Shown here piece by piece: positions 33,833 through 43,044 of a DNA stretch of 64,000 nucleotides (position 1 is the stretch's first letter; each line of letters starts with the position of its first letter). A program made the position numbers and the translations under genes. The stretch is from an uncultured Oscillospiraceae bacterium (lineage in GTDB: Bacteria; Bacillota; Clostridia; Oscillospirales; Oscillospiraceae). The DNA lies in contig CAJUSE010000009.1 of assembly GCA_910588975.1 (NCBI GenBank), positions 1 to 64,000 on the forward strand, read 5' to 3'. The notes under the pieces were generated by a model. It saw nothing but the letters and a program-made list of their open reading frames with translations, made no database searches and was not told the origin of the DNA.

Positions 33833-36262
33833 TTACTTGTGGGGCACGTTCCAGATGTTCTCGGCGTATTCGCTCACCGAACGGTCGGCGGCGAAGATGC
33901 CCGAGCGGGCGATGTTGATGAGGCTCATCCGGTTCCATCGCTTGGGGTCCTGATAGGTCTGGGCGGCCAGCTGGTGGGCCTTCTGGTAGCTGATGGCGTC
34001 GGCCAGCAGGAAGTACTGGTCGGCGGGGCCGCCGTCACCGTTGAGGAGCAGCTGGACCAGGCTGGCGTAGCTGGCCTGGTCGTCAAAGCCCTTGGCCAGC
34101 TGGTCAATGACCGCCTTGAGCTGGGGGTCGTGCATATAGTAGTCGTAGGGATGGTAGCCCCGGCGCTTCATCTCCTCCACCTCGTCGGCCTTTAGGCCAA
34201 AGAGGAAGATGTTCTCGTCGCCCAGCACCTGGTGCATCTCCACATTGGCGCCGTCTAGAGTGCCGATGGTGAGCGCACCGTTCATCATGAACTTCATGTT
34301 GCCCGTGCCGCTAGCCTCCTTGCCGGCGGTGGAGATCTGCTCGCTCAGCTCGCTGGCGGGCATGAGCCGCTCGGCCAGAGAGACCCGGTAGTTCTCCAGG
34401 AAAAAGACCTGGAGCTTATCCTTGCACACGGGGTCGTTGTTGATGGTCTGGGACAGGGAGTTGATGAGATGGATGATCTCCTTGGCGGCCACGTAGGCGG
34501 GGGCCGCCTTGGCCCCGAAGAGGTAGGTCTGGGGGACGGTGATATAGTTGGGGTCCTCGTGGAGCCGGTGCCACAGGAAGATGATGTGCAGCACGTTGAG
34601 CAGCTGCCGCTTGTACTCATGGAGCCGCTTGGCCTGCACGTCGAAGATGGCATCGGTGTTGAGCACGATGCCCTGCTCCCGCTTCAGGTGGGCGGCCAGG
34701 GCGAGCTTGTTCTCCCGCTTGATCTTGGCCAGCCGCTCCAGCACGGCGGCATCGTCGGCGAACTTCTCCAGCTTGGTCAGCTCCTGGGGGTGGAGCAGGT
34801 ACTTGTCCCCGCCGCAGCACTCCTGGATGAGGGCGTCCAGAGCGGGGTTGGCCTCACTGAGCCAGCGGCGGTGGTCCACGCCGTTGGTCACGTTTTTGAA
34901 CTTGCCCGGGGCCATGCGGCAGGAGTCCTGAAACACGTCGGTGCGCAAGATCTCGCTGTGGAGGGCGGACACGCCGTTGACGCTGGAGCAGGCGCACACG
35001 CACAGGTTGGCCATCCGCACCTGACCGCCCCAGACAATGGCCATCCGCTCCACTTTGCTCAGATCGCCGTGGGTGAACTGCATGAGCTGGTCCTGGTAGC
35101 GGCCGGAGATCTCCAGAATGATCTGCCAGATCCGGGGCAGCAGCTCGGCCACCAGGTCCTGGGGCCAGCGCTCCAGGGCCTCGGCCAGAACGGTGTGGTT
35201 GGTGTAGGCCACGCTGCGGCTGACAATGAACCAGGCGTCATCCCAGCTGTACCCCTCCTCATCCAGCAGGATGCGCATGAGCTCGGGGATGATGAGGGTG
35301 GGGTGGGTGTCGTTGATCTGGAGGATGTGCTTCTCGTGGAAGTTCCGCAGGGTACCGTACTCTGCCTTGTGCTTGCGGCAGATGGACTGGACGGTGGCCG
35401 AGGAGAGGAAATACTGCTGCTTCAGCCGCAGGGACTTGCCCTCCCGGTGGTTGTCGGCGGGGTAGAGCTGCTTGGAGATGATCTCGGCATTGGCCTGGCG
35501 CTCCAGGGCCTTCATGTACTCGCCCCGGTTGAAGTAATTGAGGTCCACCGGCTCGGTGCTCTTGGCCTCCCACAGCCGCAGCACGTTGGCGTGCTGGGTG
35601 CCGTAGCCGGCGATCTGCATATCCCGGGGGACGGCCAGCACGGTGGTGTAGCCGGTGTGCTCCACAGAGTGGGAGCCGTCGGAGTTCCACACGTCCTGAA
35701 CGGTGCCGCCAAAGCGGACCTCTTCGGCCTCGTCCTGGTGGGTGATGAGCCAGCTGGCCCCGTTATCCAGCCAGAGGTCGGGCAGCTCCTCCTGCTTGCC
35801 GTCGATGATCTTCTGCTTGAAGAAACCCAGCTCATAGCAGATAGAGTAGCCGGTGAGGGGGATGTCCAGGGTGGTGGCGGCGTCCAGATAGCAGGCGGCC
35901 AGGCGGCCCAGACCGCCGTTGCCGAAGCCGGCGTCGGGTTCCTCCTCAAAGAGGTCGGCGGCGGAGAAGCCCATGGCTTCCACGGCCTTGGTCAGCGGCT
36001 CGATGATGCCCAGGTTGTAGGCGTTTTTCCGCAGGGAGCGGCCCATGAGGAACTCCATGGACAGGTAGTGGACCTGGCGGGCGTGGGTGTCCGCCGCCTT
36101 CTGGGCGCTCTCCAGCTGCCGGGCGGAGATCATGTCCCGGATGACCAGAGCGCAGGCCTGGAACATCTGCTGGCGGGTACACTCGTCCACGTCCCGGCCG
36201 AAGTTCCGGCGCAGCTTGCCCGTGATGAGATCCGTCAGATCCTTTTTTGTGTATTTACGCAA
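33833..36262 (-). CDS. glgP: Glycogen/starch/alpha-glucan phosphorylase
   Basis: This enzyme releases glucose-1-phosphate from alpha-1,4-glucans with pyridoxal phosphate. The 809-residue length is typical. The PLP lysine is in EASGTGNMKFMMNGALTIG, followed by TLDGANVEM. Earlier family blocks include FGNGGLGRLAACYLDA, QINDTHPTLIIPELMR and AKRLHEYKRQLLN. No ATG is available at the N-terminus: the frame opens at a TTG (36262) ten bases after GGAG. It is a single gene with a consensus promoter; no other glg genes are in view. Confidence 0.95.
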   Translation of the reverse strand: MRKYTKKDLTDLITGKLRRNFGRDVDECTRQQMFQACALVIRDMISARQLESAQKAADTHARQVHYLSMEFLMGRSLRKNAYNLGIIEPLTKAVEAMGFSAADLFEEEPDAGFGNGGLGRLAACYLDAATTLDIPLTGYSICYELGFFKQKIIDGKQEELPDLWLDNGASWLITHQDEAEEVRFGGTVQDVWNSDGSHSVEHTGYTTVLAVPRDMQIAGYGTQHANVLRLWEAKSTEPVDLNYFNRGEYMKALERQANAEIISKQLYPADNHREGKSLRLKQQYFLSSATVQSICRKHKAEYGTLRNFHEKHILQINDTHPTLIIPELMRILLDEEGYSWDDAWFIVSRSVAYTNHTVLAEALERWPQDLVAELLPRIWQIILEISGRYQDQLMQFTHGDLSKVERMAIVWGGQVRMANLCVCACSSVNGVSALHSEILRTDVFQDSCRMAPGKFKNVTNGVDHRRWLSEANPALDALIQECCGGDKYLLHPQELTKLEKFADDAAVLERLAKIKRENKLALAAHLKREQGIVLNTDAIFDVQAKRLHEYKRQLLNVLHIIFLWHRLHEDPNYITVPQTYLFGAKAAPAYVAAKEIIHLINSLSQTINNDPVCKDKLQVFFLENYRVSLAERLMPASELSEQISTAGKEASGTGNMKFMMNGALTIGTLDGANVEMHQVLGDENIFLFGLKADEVEEMKRRGYHPYDYYMHDPQLKAVIDQLAKGFDDQASYASLVQLLLNGDGGPADQYFLLADAISYQKAHQLAAQTYQDPKRWNRMSLINIARSGIFAADRSVSEYAENIWNVPHK

Positions 36263-36323
36263 AAGAAAGTCACTCCATTTCCTTGAAATGCAACGGGGCA
36301 GTTTATTTCACAATAGGATTTCT

Positions 36324-36353
36324 ATTATACTATATTTATGCCATTTTTGTCAA
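36324..36353 (-). promoter_or_regulatory. Sigma-A promoter of glgP
   Basis: Minus-strand TTGACA (36348-36353), 18-base spacer and TATAAT (36324-36329); both hexamers are perfect. Confidence 0.85.
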
Positions 36354-36406
36354 TTTTATCTTTGAAATATATGATTTTTCGGAAAGAATGAAGGGCAGAA
36401 ATATGG

Positions 36407-36432
36407 AAACAGGGCCCCGGTCAGGGGCCCTG
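36407..36432 (-). terminator. Terminator of rubrerythrin
   Basis: A 9-bp perfect stem, CAGGGCCCC with GGGGCCCTG, has a 5-base loop and is followed by TTTCC on the minus strand. Confidence 0.7.
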
Positions 36433-36466
36433 CTTGGTGCGGGGGTCTTTTTCGTGGGGGACAGGC

Positions 36467-37072
36467 TCACTTCTTGCGCATCTGGAAGGGCACCATCTCC
36501 ACCCGGACAAAATAGCCCTGATCGTGCTTGCACACCCAGCACTGCTCGGGGGGACGGGTGGCGGTGACGATGTGGCCGCAGTTGAGGCACATCCACTCGC
36601 ACTCGGTCTCGTTGATAAACAGCTTGTCGTTTTCCAGCAGGTCGGCAAACTGGCCGAACCGGTCCCCGTGGACCTGCTCGATGCGGGCCACCTGAGAGAA
36701 GAGGTGGCTGATCTCCGGGAAGCCCTCCTCCTTGGCCACGTGGGCGAAGCCGGTGTAGTCGTGTTCATACTCTTGGTACTCGTTGTGCTGGGCGGCCCGA
36801 AGATGCTCCAGCACGGTGGTGTAGAGGTCTATGGGATAGGTGCCGTCGATCTGGATGTTCTCCCCGGAGTGCTTTTCCAGATAGTCGTAGAAGGCCCGGG
36901 CGTGGGCCCGCTCCTGGTCGGCGGTGAAGCGGAACACGGCCTCCACAACATAGAGCCCGTGCTTTTTGGCAAGGCCGGCGGAGAAGGTGTAGCGGTTGCG
37001 GGCCTGGCTCTCGCCGGCAAAGGCCCGCATAAGGTTGCGCTTGGTCTCGCTCTGGGCAAAGGAAACGGACAT
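36467..37072 (-). CDS. rbr: Rubrerythrin
   Basis: Rubrerythrin reduces hydrogen peroxide in anaerobes. Residues 1-150 form a ferritin-like diiron domain with the EAVFRFTADQERAHARAF and EEGFPEISHLFSQVARIEQV iron-ligand helices. Residues 160-195 form a rubredoxin-like centre with CLNCG and CWVCKHD. The 201-residue length suits the family. The ATG at 37072 has AAAGGGGG seven bases upstream, but both start and ribosome site are caught in a perfect inverted repeat (37063-37112), which may control translation. It is a single gene. Confidence 0.95.
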   Translation of the reverse strand: MSVSFAQSETKRNLMRAFAGESQARNRYTFSAGLAKKHGLYVVEAVFRFTADQERAHARAFYDYLEKHSGENIQIDGTYPIDLYTTVLEHLRAAQHNEYQEYEHDYTGFAHVAKEEGFPEISHLFSQVARIEQVHGDRFGQFADLLENDKLFINETECEWMCLNCGHIVTATRPPEQCWVCKHDQGYFVRVEMVPFQMRKK

Positions 37073-37112
37073 GCTGATACCCCCTTTATGGATGGTATCA
37101 GCATGTCCGTTT
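37063..37112 (-). promoter_or_regulatory. Perfect 19-bp inverted repeat enclosing the rubrerythrin start codon
   Basis: Bases 37063-37081 are the exact reverse complement of 37094-37112, with a 12-base loop. In the minus-strand transcript the ATG lies inside the 3' arm and the Shine-Dalgarno AAAGGGGG straddles the loop and the stem. As RNA this hairpin would block ribosome binding unless opened. The plus-strand reading ends in TTTTT, so it could also stop transcription from the other side. Confidence 0.75.
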
Positions 37113-37184
37113 TTGTGAGATATATTCTCTGCCGGCGGCAGTTTCCAACATGGGAAGGGAGTGGACCTGCCGGGCCTTATCTCC

Positions 37185-38084
37185 TCAGGACAGGAAGGCG
37201 TCGATGAGGGCGCAGGCCTGGTCCACCGGGTGGTTGGACATATCCAGCCAGTGGACGTCCCGATCCTTTTTGAACCAGCTCACCTGCCGCTTGGCAAAGC
37301 GCTTGATGGCCCGGCCCAGCTCGTCGATGAGGGCCTCCTCGGTGGGAATGGCCCCGGTGAGGTGGCGCAGGATGTAGCGGTATTCCAGCCCCAGTCCCTC
37401 CAGGAAGTCGTCGGAGACTCCCTCCGCCCGGAGCCGGGCCACCTCCTCCACCATGCCCGCATCCAGCCGAGCGATGAGCCGCTGGTCGATACGCTCACAG
37501 ACCACCTCCCGGGGGTAGCTCACCCCCAGAGTGAGGACCTCGTAGCGGGGTTGGCGCTCCGCCTCGGCGTGGGGGTCGGCGCCGCTGCGCTGCTTTTCCA
37601 GCAGCCGCACCAGCCGGGGGCGGTTGTTCCAGGCATCCACGTCCAAGCTCACCCCCGCAGAGAGGAGCTGCTCCCGCAGTTCCTCAGTGGGCAGGGCCTC
37701 CAGCTGGGAACGCAAAACCGGGTCGGGGGGGGCCTCGTGGAACACATAGCCCTCACTCACCGAGCGGACATAAAGCCCGGTGCCCCCCACCAGGAAGGGG
37801 ACCCGGCCCCGGGCGAGGATGTCGTCAATGGCGGCGTAGGCCTCGGTTTGGAACCGGGCCACCGAGTACTGCTCCCCGGGCTGTGCCACGTCCAGCAGGT
37901 GATGGGGCACCCCGGCCATCTCCTCCGCCGTCACCTTGCCCGTGCCCAGGTCCAGCCCCCGGTAGACCTGCCGGGAGTCGGCCGAGACTACCTCGCTGTT
38001 GTAGCGATGGGCCAGGGTGATCCCCAGGCCCGACTTTCCGCAGGCGGTGGGGCCCAGGACCACAATGAGCTTCGGCTTGCCCAT
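37185..38084 (-). CDS. miaA: tRNA dimethylallyltransferase
   Basis: MiaA adds a dimethylallyl group to A37 of tRNAs that read UNN codons. The 299-residue protein opens with the P-loop LGPTACGKSGLGI, then has NSEVVSADSRQVYRGLD, VPHHLLDV and LVGGTGLYV, all family blocks. Near the C-terminus is KRFAKRQVSWFKKDRDVHW. Its ATG begins one base after the stop of the upstream gene, so it is cotranscribed with the flavin-fold protein and perhaps the nucleoside hydrolases. It is at the downstream end of that group. Confidence 0.95.
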   Translation of the reverse strand: MGKPKLIVVLGPTACGKSGLGITLAHRYNSEVVSADSRQVYRGLDLGTGKVTAEEMAGVPHHLLDVAQPGEQYSVARFQTEAYAAIDDILARGRVPFLVGGTGLYVRSVSEGYVFHEAPPDPVLRSQLEALPTEELREQLLSAGVSLDVDAWNNRPRLVRLLEKQRSGADPHAEAERQPRYEVLTLGVSYPREVVCERIDQRLIARLDAGMVEEVARLRAEGVSDDFLEGLGLEYRYILRHLTGAIPTEEALIDELGRAIKRFAKRQVSWFKKDRDVHWLDMSNHPVDQACALIDAFLS

Positions 38085-38085
38085 G

Positions 38086-38514
38086 TCAGGGAAACTCCAC
38101 GGTGTACTTGGCGCCGTGGCAGTAGAAGGAGGCGTCGGACAGCTTCAGCCGCAGCAGCCGGACCTGCTGGCCGGCCCCGGAGTGGCTGTCGCTGGCCCAC
38201 TGGCCAAAGCCCTTTTTCAAAGGCTGGGCCAGGGCCTCGTTGTCCCCCTCCCAGGCGGGTCCAAGGTCCAGGGCCACCCCGTGGCCGGCGAACCACCGGC
38301 CCGAGAGGGCAATGGAATTGTCCTGGGAGAGCTGGCCCATCTTCCCGGACTTATCGAAGGTGAGGACGTAGAAGGAGTCGCCCTTGAAATAGGCGGTGAC
38401 GTTGCGGACCTGGGGCCTGCCGTCCTGAACGGTGGCCATGGCGATGATGTCCTCCCCCGAGCCGAACCGCTCGGTGAGGATGCCCTGGGCAAAGGAGAGG
38501 GTGTGATCAGGCAT
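38086..38514 (-). CDS. Pyridoxamine 5'-phosphate oxidase family (split-barrel flavin) protein
   Basis: The 142-residue protein has the FMN-binding split-barrel pattern: DIIAMATVQDGRPQVRNVTA, then FYVLTFDKSGKMGQLSQDN and IALSGRWFAGHGVALDLG. Such small proteins bind flavin or F420-like cofactors or act as general stress proteins; the substrate is unknown. AGGAGG lies seven bases before the ATG. It is one base upstream of miaA and 49 bases after a nucleoside hydrolase in the same direction. Confidence 0.8.
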   Translation of the reverse strand: MPDHTLSFAQGILTERFGSGEDIIAMATVQDGRPQVRNVTAYFKGDSFYVLTFDKSGKMGQLSQDNSIALSGRWFAGHGVALDLGPAWEGDNEALAQPLKKGFGQWASDSHSGAGQQVRLLRLKLSDASFYCHGAKYTVEFP

Positions 38515-38562
38515 GAGAGTACCTCCTGGGGTCGAGTTCGATTTTTGTAAAGGGGGAGCGGG

Positions 38563-39498
38563 TCAATACCGCTCCATCAGGGACAGCAGGGCGGAGACAA
38601 AGCCCGCCCGGTCCACGTCATAGCACAGCCGGCAGTTGGCGGTCAGGGAGGCGTCGGTAAAGGCGTCGGTGACCATTTTACCCCGGCTGTGAACGCCCCC
38701 GGTCTCCACCCCCACCCAGCAGGTTTTGGCGGTGAAAAGCTGGGGGTGGAGGGCGTAGAGGGCGGCGGCGGGGTCGTGCATGATGGAGCCGGAGACCCCG
38801 AACCACTGCTCGCATTGCTCCACCCGGCCCCCGTCCATCATCTCGGCGGCAAAGTTGGCCTGGGGGGTGGCCTGGGAGCGGAGCTGGGCGATCTCTTCAC
38901 AGTTTACATAACACTTGTGGGTCACATCCAGGGGCAGGACGGTGATACTGGCCCCAGACTGGAACACGGCCTCGGCCCCCTCGGGGTCGGCCAGGAAGTT
39001 GAACTCGGCGGCGGGGGTGGTGTTGCCGTAGGCTGAGGCGCCCCCCATGATGACGATCTCCTTCAGCAGCCCGGCCAGGTCGGGCCACTTGGTCAGGGCG
39101 ATGCCCAGATTGGTCAGGGGGCCGGTGGCCACCACGGTGAGAAGGCCGGGGTTGGCCTTGGCCAGGCGGTGGATGGCGTCCCAGGCCATCTCGGCCTGGG
39201 GCTGGGCCGTGCTCTGGGGGATGGGCACGCCGCCCAGGCCGTCCGTGCCGTGGAAGTCCTCGGCGGTGATGAGGGCCCCGGTCATGGGCATTTTGGCCCC
39301 GGGGTAGACGGGCAGGTCAGGACGGCCGGCGAAGGCGACGATGTCCAGAGCGTTGCGGAGGGTCCGCTCCAGGGGCACATTGCCCCCAACGGCGGAGACG
39401 CCTACCACCTCGGCCTCAGGGGAGGCCAGGGCCAGCAGGATGGCCACGGCGTCATCCACGCCGGGGTCGCAGTCCAAAAACAGCAGCTTCTTGTCCAT
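38563..39498 (-). CDS. Nucleoside hydrolase (second of a tandem pair)
   Basis: This 311-residue member of the inosine-uridine nucleoside hydrolase family splits ribonucleosides to base and ribose for salvage. The metal-binding aspartates are in FLDCDPGVDDAVAILLALAS at the N-terminus, and ATGPLTNLG and VIMGGASAYGN are the other family blocks. The calcium-binding HDPAAALYAL region is present. It begins three bases after the first hydrolase. The two differ enough that distinct substrates are likely. Confidence 0.93.
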   Translation of the reverse strand: MDKKLLFLDCDPGVDDAVAILLALASPEAEVVGVSAVGGNVPLERTLRNALDIVAFAGRPDLPVYPGAKMPMTGALITAEDFHGTDGLGGVPIPQSTAQPQAEMAWDAIHRLAKANPGLLTVVATGPLTNLGIALTKWPDLAGLLKEIVIMGGASAYGNTTPAAEFNFLADPEGAEAVFQSGASITVLPLDVTHKCYVNCEEIAQLRSQATPQANFAAEMMDGGRVEQCEQWFGVSGSIMHDPAAALYALHPQLFTAKTCWVGVETGGVHSRGKMVTDAFTDASLTANCRLCYDVDRAGFVSALLSLMERY

Positions 39499-39501
39499 CT
39501 C

Positions 39502-40440
39502 TCAGCCCTCCTTCCAGTGGGACACGGCTTCTACGAACAGGTCGGCAAAGGCGGGGCGGTCCACCTCAAAGAGGACCAGGGCGTTGGGCTCCTTGCTCCC
39601 CACATGGTAGGCGTCCCCGATGGTGGCGCCACGGCTGTATGTGCCCCCGGTCTCGATGTCCACGTGCATCTCCACCCCCTGGAACAGCTCGGGCCGCAGC
39701 AGCCAGGCCACTGCCACTCCGTCGTGGATGGGGGCGCCGGGGTAGCCCAGGGACTTGTGGAACTGGTAGAAGAACTCCAAAAGGTCGGCGTAGACGTTGG
39801 CCACCCGGCCCCCAACCGCCCGGATACGGGCGAAATCCTCGGGGGTGAGCATGGCCTTCTCGGTGACGTCCACCCCGGCCATGGTGATGGGGATGCCCGA
39901 GCGGTAGACCACGTCAGCGGCCTCGGGGTCCAGCAGGATGTTGAACTCGGCGGCGGGGACCCAGTTGCCGTGGGTCACCCCGCCCCCCATGAGGGAGATG
40001 CGGGAAATGTTGTCCTTCACCTCGGGGTGGGATAGGAGGAGGGCAGCGATGTTGGTCAGCGGCCCTGTGGGCACCAGCACCACCGGGTCGGGGGAGGCGG
40101 CGATGACCTGGGCCATAAGCTCGGCGGCGGGCATATCCACCGGCTCCTGGGCACGCTCGGGCAGGTCGGTGCCGTCCAGTCCGCTCTCTCCATGGACCGA
40201 GGGGGCGGGCTGGGCCGGGGAGATGAGGGGCTTTGTGGCCCCCATGGCCATGGGGGCGTCAATGCCCAGCAGGGCCATGATACGCAGAGCATTGTCGGTG
40301 GTCTTCTCAATGGTCTGGTTGCCCGAGGAGGAGGTGACGGCCAGGATCTTCAGTGCGGGGGAGGAGGCGGCCAGCATCCAGGCGATGGCATCATCGTGGC
40401 CCGGATCGCCGTCCAGAATGATGGGGATGGGCTTGGACAT
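39502..40440 (-). CDS. Nucleoside hydrolase (first of a tandem pair)
   Basis: The 312-residue product has IILDGDPGHDDAIAWMLAAS (metal site), TGPLTNIAALL, LMGGGVTHGN and the C-terminal HDGVAVAWLL. GHDD, rather than GVDD as in the neighbour, is the form of many pyrimidine-specific enzymes, a weak hint only. The ATG at 40440 has GAAGGTG six bases upstream; a GTG at 40449 is an alternative. A promoter (TTGCGT-N17-TAAAAT) precedes it and overlaps the terminator of the next operon. Confidence 0.93.
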   Translation of the reverse strand: MSKPIPIILDGDPGHDDAIAWMLAASSPALKILAVTSSSGNQTIEKTTDNALRIMALLGIDAPMAMGATKPLISPAQPAPSVHGESGLDGTDLPERAQEPVDMPAAELMAQVIAASPDPVVLVPTGPLTNIAALLLSHPEVKDNISRISLMGGGVTHGNWVPAAEFNILLDPEAADVVYRSGIPITMAGVDVTEKAMLTPEDFARIRAVGGRVANVYADLLEFFYQFHKSLGYPGAPIHDGVAVAWLLRPELFQGVEMHVDIETGGTYSRGATIGDAYHVGSKEPNALVLFEVDRPAFADLFVEAVSHWKEG

Positions 40441-40501
40441 GGAGAGCACCTTCTTTCCTGTATTTTTGAAGCCGGGGTATCTTAGTAGTTATAGCATCAA
40501 T

Positions 40502-40530
40502 ATTTTACCACAAACTGCCGCCAAACGCAA
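40502..40530 (-). promoter_or_regulatory. Candidate promoter of the nucleoside hydrolase operon
   Basis: Minus-strand TTGCGT (40525-40530), 17-base spacer and TAAAAT (40502-40507). Confidence 0.55.
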
Positions 40531-40558
40531 CAAGGGCCCCGGCAAAACCGGGGCCCTT
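40529..40558 (-). terminator. Terminator of the enoyl-CoA hydratase relative
   Basis: An 11-bp perfect stem (40532-40542 with 40548-40558) is followed by a short TTGTTG on the minus strand. The tail is weak. Confidence 0.65.
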
Positions 40559-40578
40559 GGAGGGGAAAATATGCCGCT

Positions 40579-41370
40579 TTATTTGCCGAAGAACTCGGCC
40601 TGCTCGCCCCGGACCACGGCGGCCAGGCCGTTGCGGGAGTCCTCGGTCTTGATGATCTCGTCAGCCACCTGGACCTCGAAGGCCCGCTTGCCATCCAGGG
40701 TGTCCCCATAGACGGCCTGGCGGACACAGTCCTTAAAAGCCTTGACGGCCAGGGGGGCGGCAATGGCCATCTTCTGAGCGATGGCCATGGAGGCGCTGTC
40801 CAGCACGTCGTCGGAAAAGACCTTGCTTACAAGGCCCAGCTCATAGGCCTGCTGGCCGGTGAAGTCCTCATTGAGGAACATATAGTCCATCATCTTGTTC
40901 CGGCCGATCCACATGGGCAGACGCAGGCTGCTCATGCCCCAGGAGCCCACCGTGCCGTAGTAGATGTCCCCGTCGTGGATGCGGAAGCTCTCGGACACCA
41001 GCCGGATGTCAAAGGCGTTGAAGACGGCGGTGGAGCCGCCGATGCACCGGCCCCGGGCCGAGACCACAGTGGCCTTGGGATAGGTGTCCAGCCGCTCCAC
41101 CAGCCGGCCGCCCAGCTGGGAAAAGGACTCGTTGATCTCCTCCCCCTGGCTCAGCCCCTTGGTGATGTCTCCGCCGTCAGCCCCCACGGAGAAATCCTTA
41201 CCGGTGGAGTTGACCAGTACCACCCGGATCTCGTCGTCCTGCTCGTATCCGTCCAAAGCGGCCAAAACCTCCCAAATGAGCCGCTTGCTGAAGGCGTTCA
41301 CCGGGGGATGGTCCAGGGTGATGACGCCCACCCGGCCCTGGCGGCTCAGCTTTAACTGTGTGTACTCCAT
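40579..41370 (-). CDS. Enoyl-CoA hydratase/isomerase family protein
   Basis: The 263-residue crotonase-fold protein has the CoA-binding phrase VGVITLDHPPVNAFSKR, the oxyanion-hole region DFSVGADGGDITKGL and SARGRCIGGSTAVFNAFDIR. The usual catalytic glutamate pair of true hydratases is not clear, so the reaction could be hydration, isomerisation or thioester hydrolysis. GAGGG lies before the ATG at 41370. It has its own promoter and terminator and no beta-oxidation genes nearby. Confidence 0.88.
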   Translation of the reverse strand: MEYTQLKLSRQGRVGVITLDHPPVNAFSKRLIWEVLAALDGYEQDDEIRVVLVNSTGKDFSVGADGGDITKGLSQGEEINESFSQLGGRLVERLDTYPKATVVSARGRCIGGSTAVFNAFDIRLVSESFRIHDGDIYYGTVGSWGMSSLRLPMWIGRNKMMDYMFLNEDFTGQQAYELGLVSKVFSDDVLDSASMAIAQKMAIAAPLAVKAFKDCVRQAVYGDTLDGKRAFEVQVADEIIKTEDSRNGLAAVVRGEQAEFFGK

Positions 41371-41438
41371 GTGCAGTTCCCTCTTTCTGAGTTTTTGTAA
41401 TTTAGCGTGATAAACGGATAAATTGCTAAAGTAGTCCC

Positions 41439-41467
41439 ATTGTAGCATAACCACGGCCGGGATGCAA
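41439..41467 (-). promoter_or_regulatory. Promoter of the enoyl-CoA hydratase relative
   Basis: Minus-strand TTGCAT (41462-41467), 17-base spacer and TACAAT (41439-41444) with a TGn extension. Confidence 0.65.
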
Positions 41468-41583
41468 GGGGAAATTTTGAGACTGCCGCCGCAGGGTGTT
41501 TTTTTCCTGAAATGACTTGACGAAAAGGGATAGAAAGTATAACATGGAGATAACTTTGTTCCCGAAAAAAGGAGGAAATGGAC

Positions 41584-43032
41584 ATGATGGATCAAAAGCA
41601 GTTTGACGCCCTGCTGGACCGGTGGATCGAGGAGCACAAGCAGGAAATGATCGACGAGCTGGGCCTTTGGGTGGGGCAGAAGTCGGTCTCCCGGGTGGAC
41701 CTGGGCCAGCCCGGCGCCCCCTACGGTCCCGACTGCCGGAAGATGCTGGACCTGGCCCTGGAGCGCTGCAAGCACTATGGCTTTGAGGTCAATGATTACC
41801 AGGGCTACACCGGCGACGCCCGCTTCGGCCCCAGGGAGCACGAGATCAGCTTTGTGGGCCATCTGGATGTGGTCCCCGAGGGGGAGGGCTGGACGGTCTG
41901 CGAGCCCTACAAGATGACCGAGAAGGGCGGCTTCCTCTATGGCCGTGGCGTGGGGGACGACAAGGGCCCCACCATTATCTGCCTGTTCATCCTGCGTTTC
42001 TTCAAGGAGAATAACATCCCCCTGAAGCACGGCCTGCGGCTCATGATGGGCTGCTCGGAGGAGACGGGCATGCCCGATTACCGCTACTATGTGGAGCACG
42101 ACCTTGGCCCGGGCACCGATGTGGCCATCGTCTGCGACGGCGGCTTCCCCGGCGGCTATGCCCAGAAGGGCTTCTACACCGCCACCTTCCATATCCCCGC
42201 CGGCAAGGATCTGGTGGACTTTAAGGGGGGCACCGTCCACAACGCCATTCCTGACACTGCCGTCATCACCGTGAAGGGGGTCTCCCTCTCCGACGCCCAG
42301 GCCGCCCTTCAGGGGGCCGACCGGGTCAGCGTGGAGGCCGGGGAGAACGGCACGGTGAAGATCATCGGCCACGGCAAGGCGGGCCACGCCGCCGGCCCGG
42401 ACAAGGACCGGCAGAACAGTGCCATCGCCATCGCCGCCAAGTGGGCCCTCCTGCTGGCGGAGCGGACGGGCATCGACCTGGGGGGCTGCGCCGCCATCGC
42501 CAATCTGTTCCCCACCGCCTTCGGCGAGGGGCTGGATATGTGCTGGGACGAGCCCATCGCCGGCCCCCTCACCGTCAATGCCGGCGTCATCTCTCTGAGC
42601 GAGGGCAAGCTCCACCTGCTCATCGACATCCGCTATCCCATCGACAAGACCGGGGCTGAGATCAAGGCCGCTCTGGAGAAGGCCATCGCCCCCTACGGTG
42701 CCACCATGACGGTGGGCGAGTGCATGGAGCCCTACTACATCGACCCCAGCGACCCCAAGTTGGCTGTTCCCGTTCAGGTCTACCGGGACATCACCGGGGA
42801 CACCGAGACCAAGCTCTCCGCCGGCGGCGGCGGCAACTACGCCCGGGTGGTGCAGAACGGCATCTCCTTTGGCCCCGGCATCCCCGGCTCTCCTAAGCCC
42901 CAGGGTCTGCCTGTGGCCCACGGCGGTGCCCACTCTCCCGATGAGGCCCTGCACATCGAGAGCTGGATCACCGGCATGAAGATCTACGCCAAGTCCGTGC
43001 TGCTGCTGGACGAGGCCCTTCCTGTGGACTGA
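41584..43032 (+). CDS. M20 family dipeptidase (Sapep/PepV-like)
   Basis: This zinc-dependent peptidase probably cleaves dipeptides. Residues that fit the family include the first metal histidine in FVGHLDVVPEGEGW, GRGVGDDKGPTIICL, the Glu-Glu pair in GCSEETGMPDY and the C-terminal metal histidine in PVAHGGAHSPDE. Two of three ATGs are possible: the one at 41584 lies eight bases after GGAGG, while the one at 41578 is too close. The 483-residue length matches Sapep. It is divergent from the crotonase gene. Confidence 0.92.
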   Translation: MMDQKQFDALLDRWIEEHKQEMIDELGLWVGQKSVSRVDLGQPGAPYGPDCRKMLDLALERCKHYGFEVNDYQGYTGDARFGPREHEISFVGHLDVVPEGEGWTVCEPYKMTEKGGFLYGRGVGDDKGPTIICLFILRFFKENNIPLKHGLRLMMGCSEETGMPDYRYYVEHDLGPGTDVAIVCDGGFPGGYAQKGFYTATFHIPAGKDLVDFKGGTVHNAIPDTAVITVKGVSLSDAQAALQGADRVSVEAGENGTVKIIGHGKAGHAAGPDKDRQNSAIAIAAKWALLLAERTGIDLGGCAAIANLFPTAFGEGLDMCWDEPIAGPLTVNAGVISLSEGKLHLLIDIRYPIDKTGAEIKAALEKAIAPYGATMTVGECMEPYYIDPSDPKLAVPVQVYRDITGDTETKLSAGGGGNYARVVQNGISFGPGIPGSPKPQGLPVAHGGAHSPDEALHIESWITGMKIYAKSVLLLDEALPVD

Positions 43033-43044
43033 GACAGAGAACAA

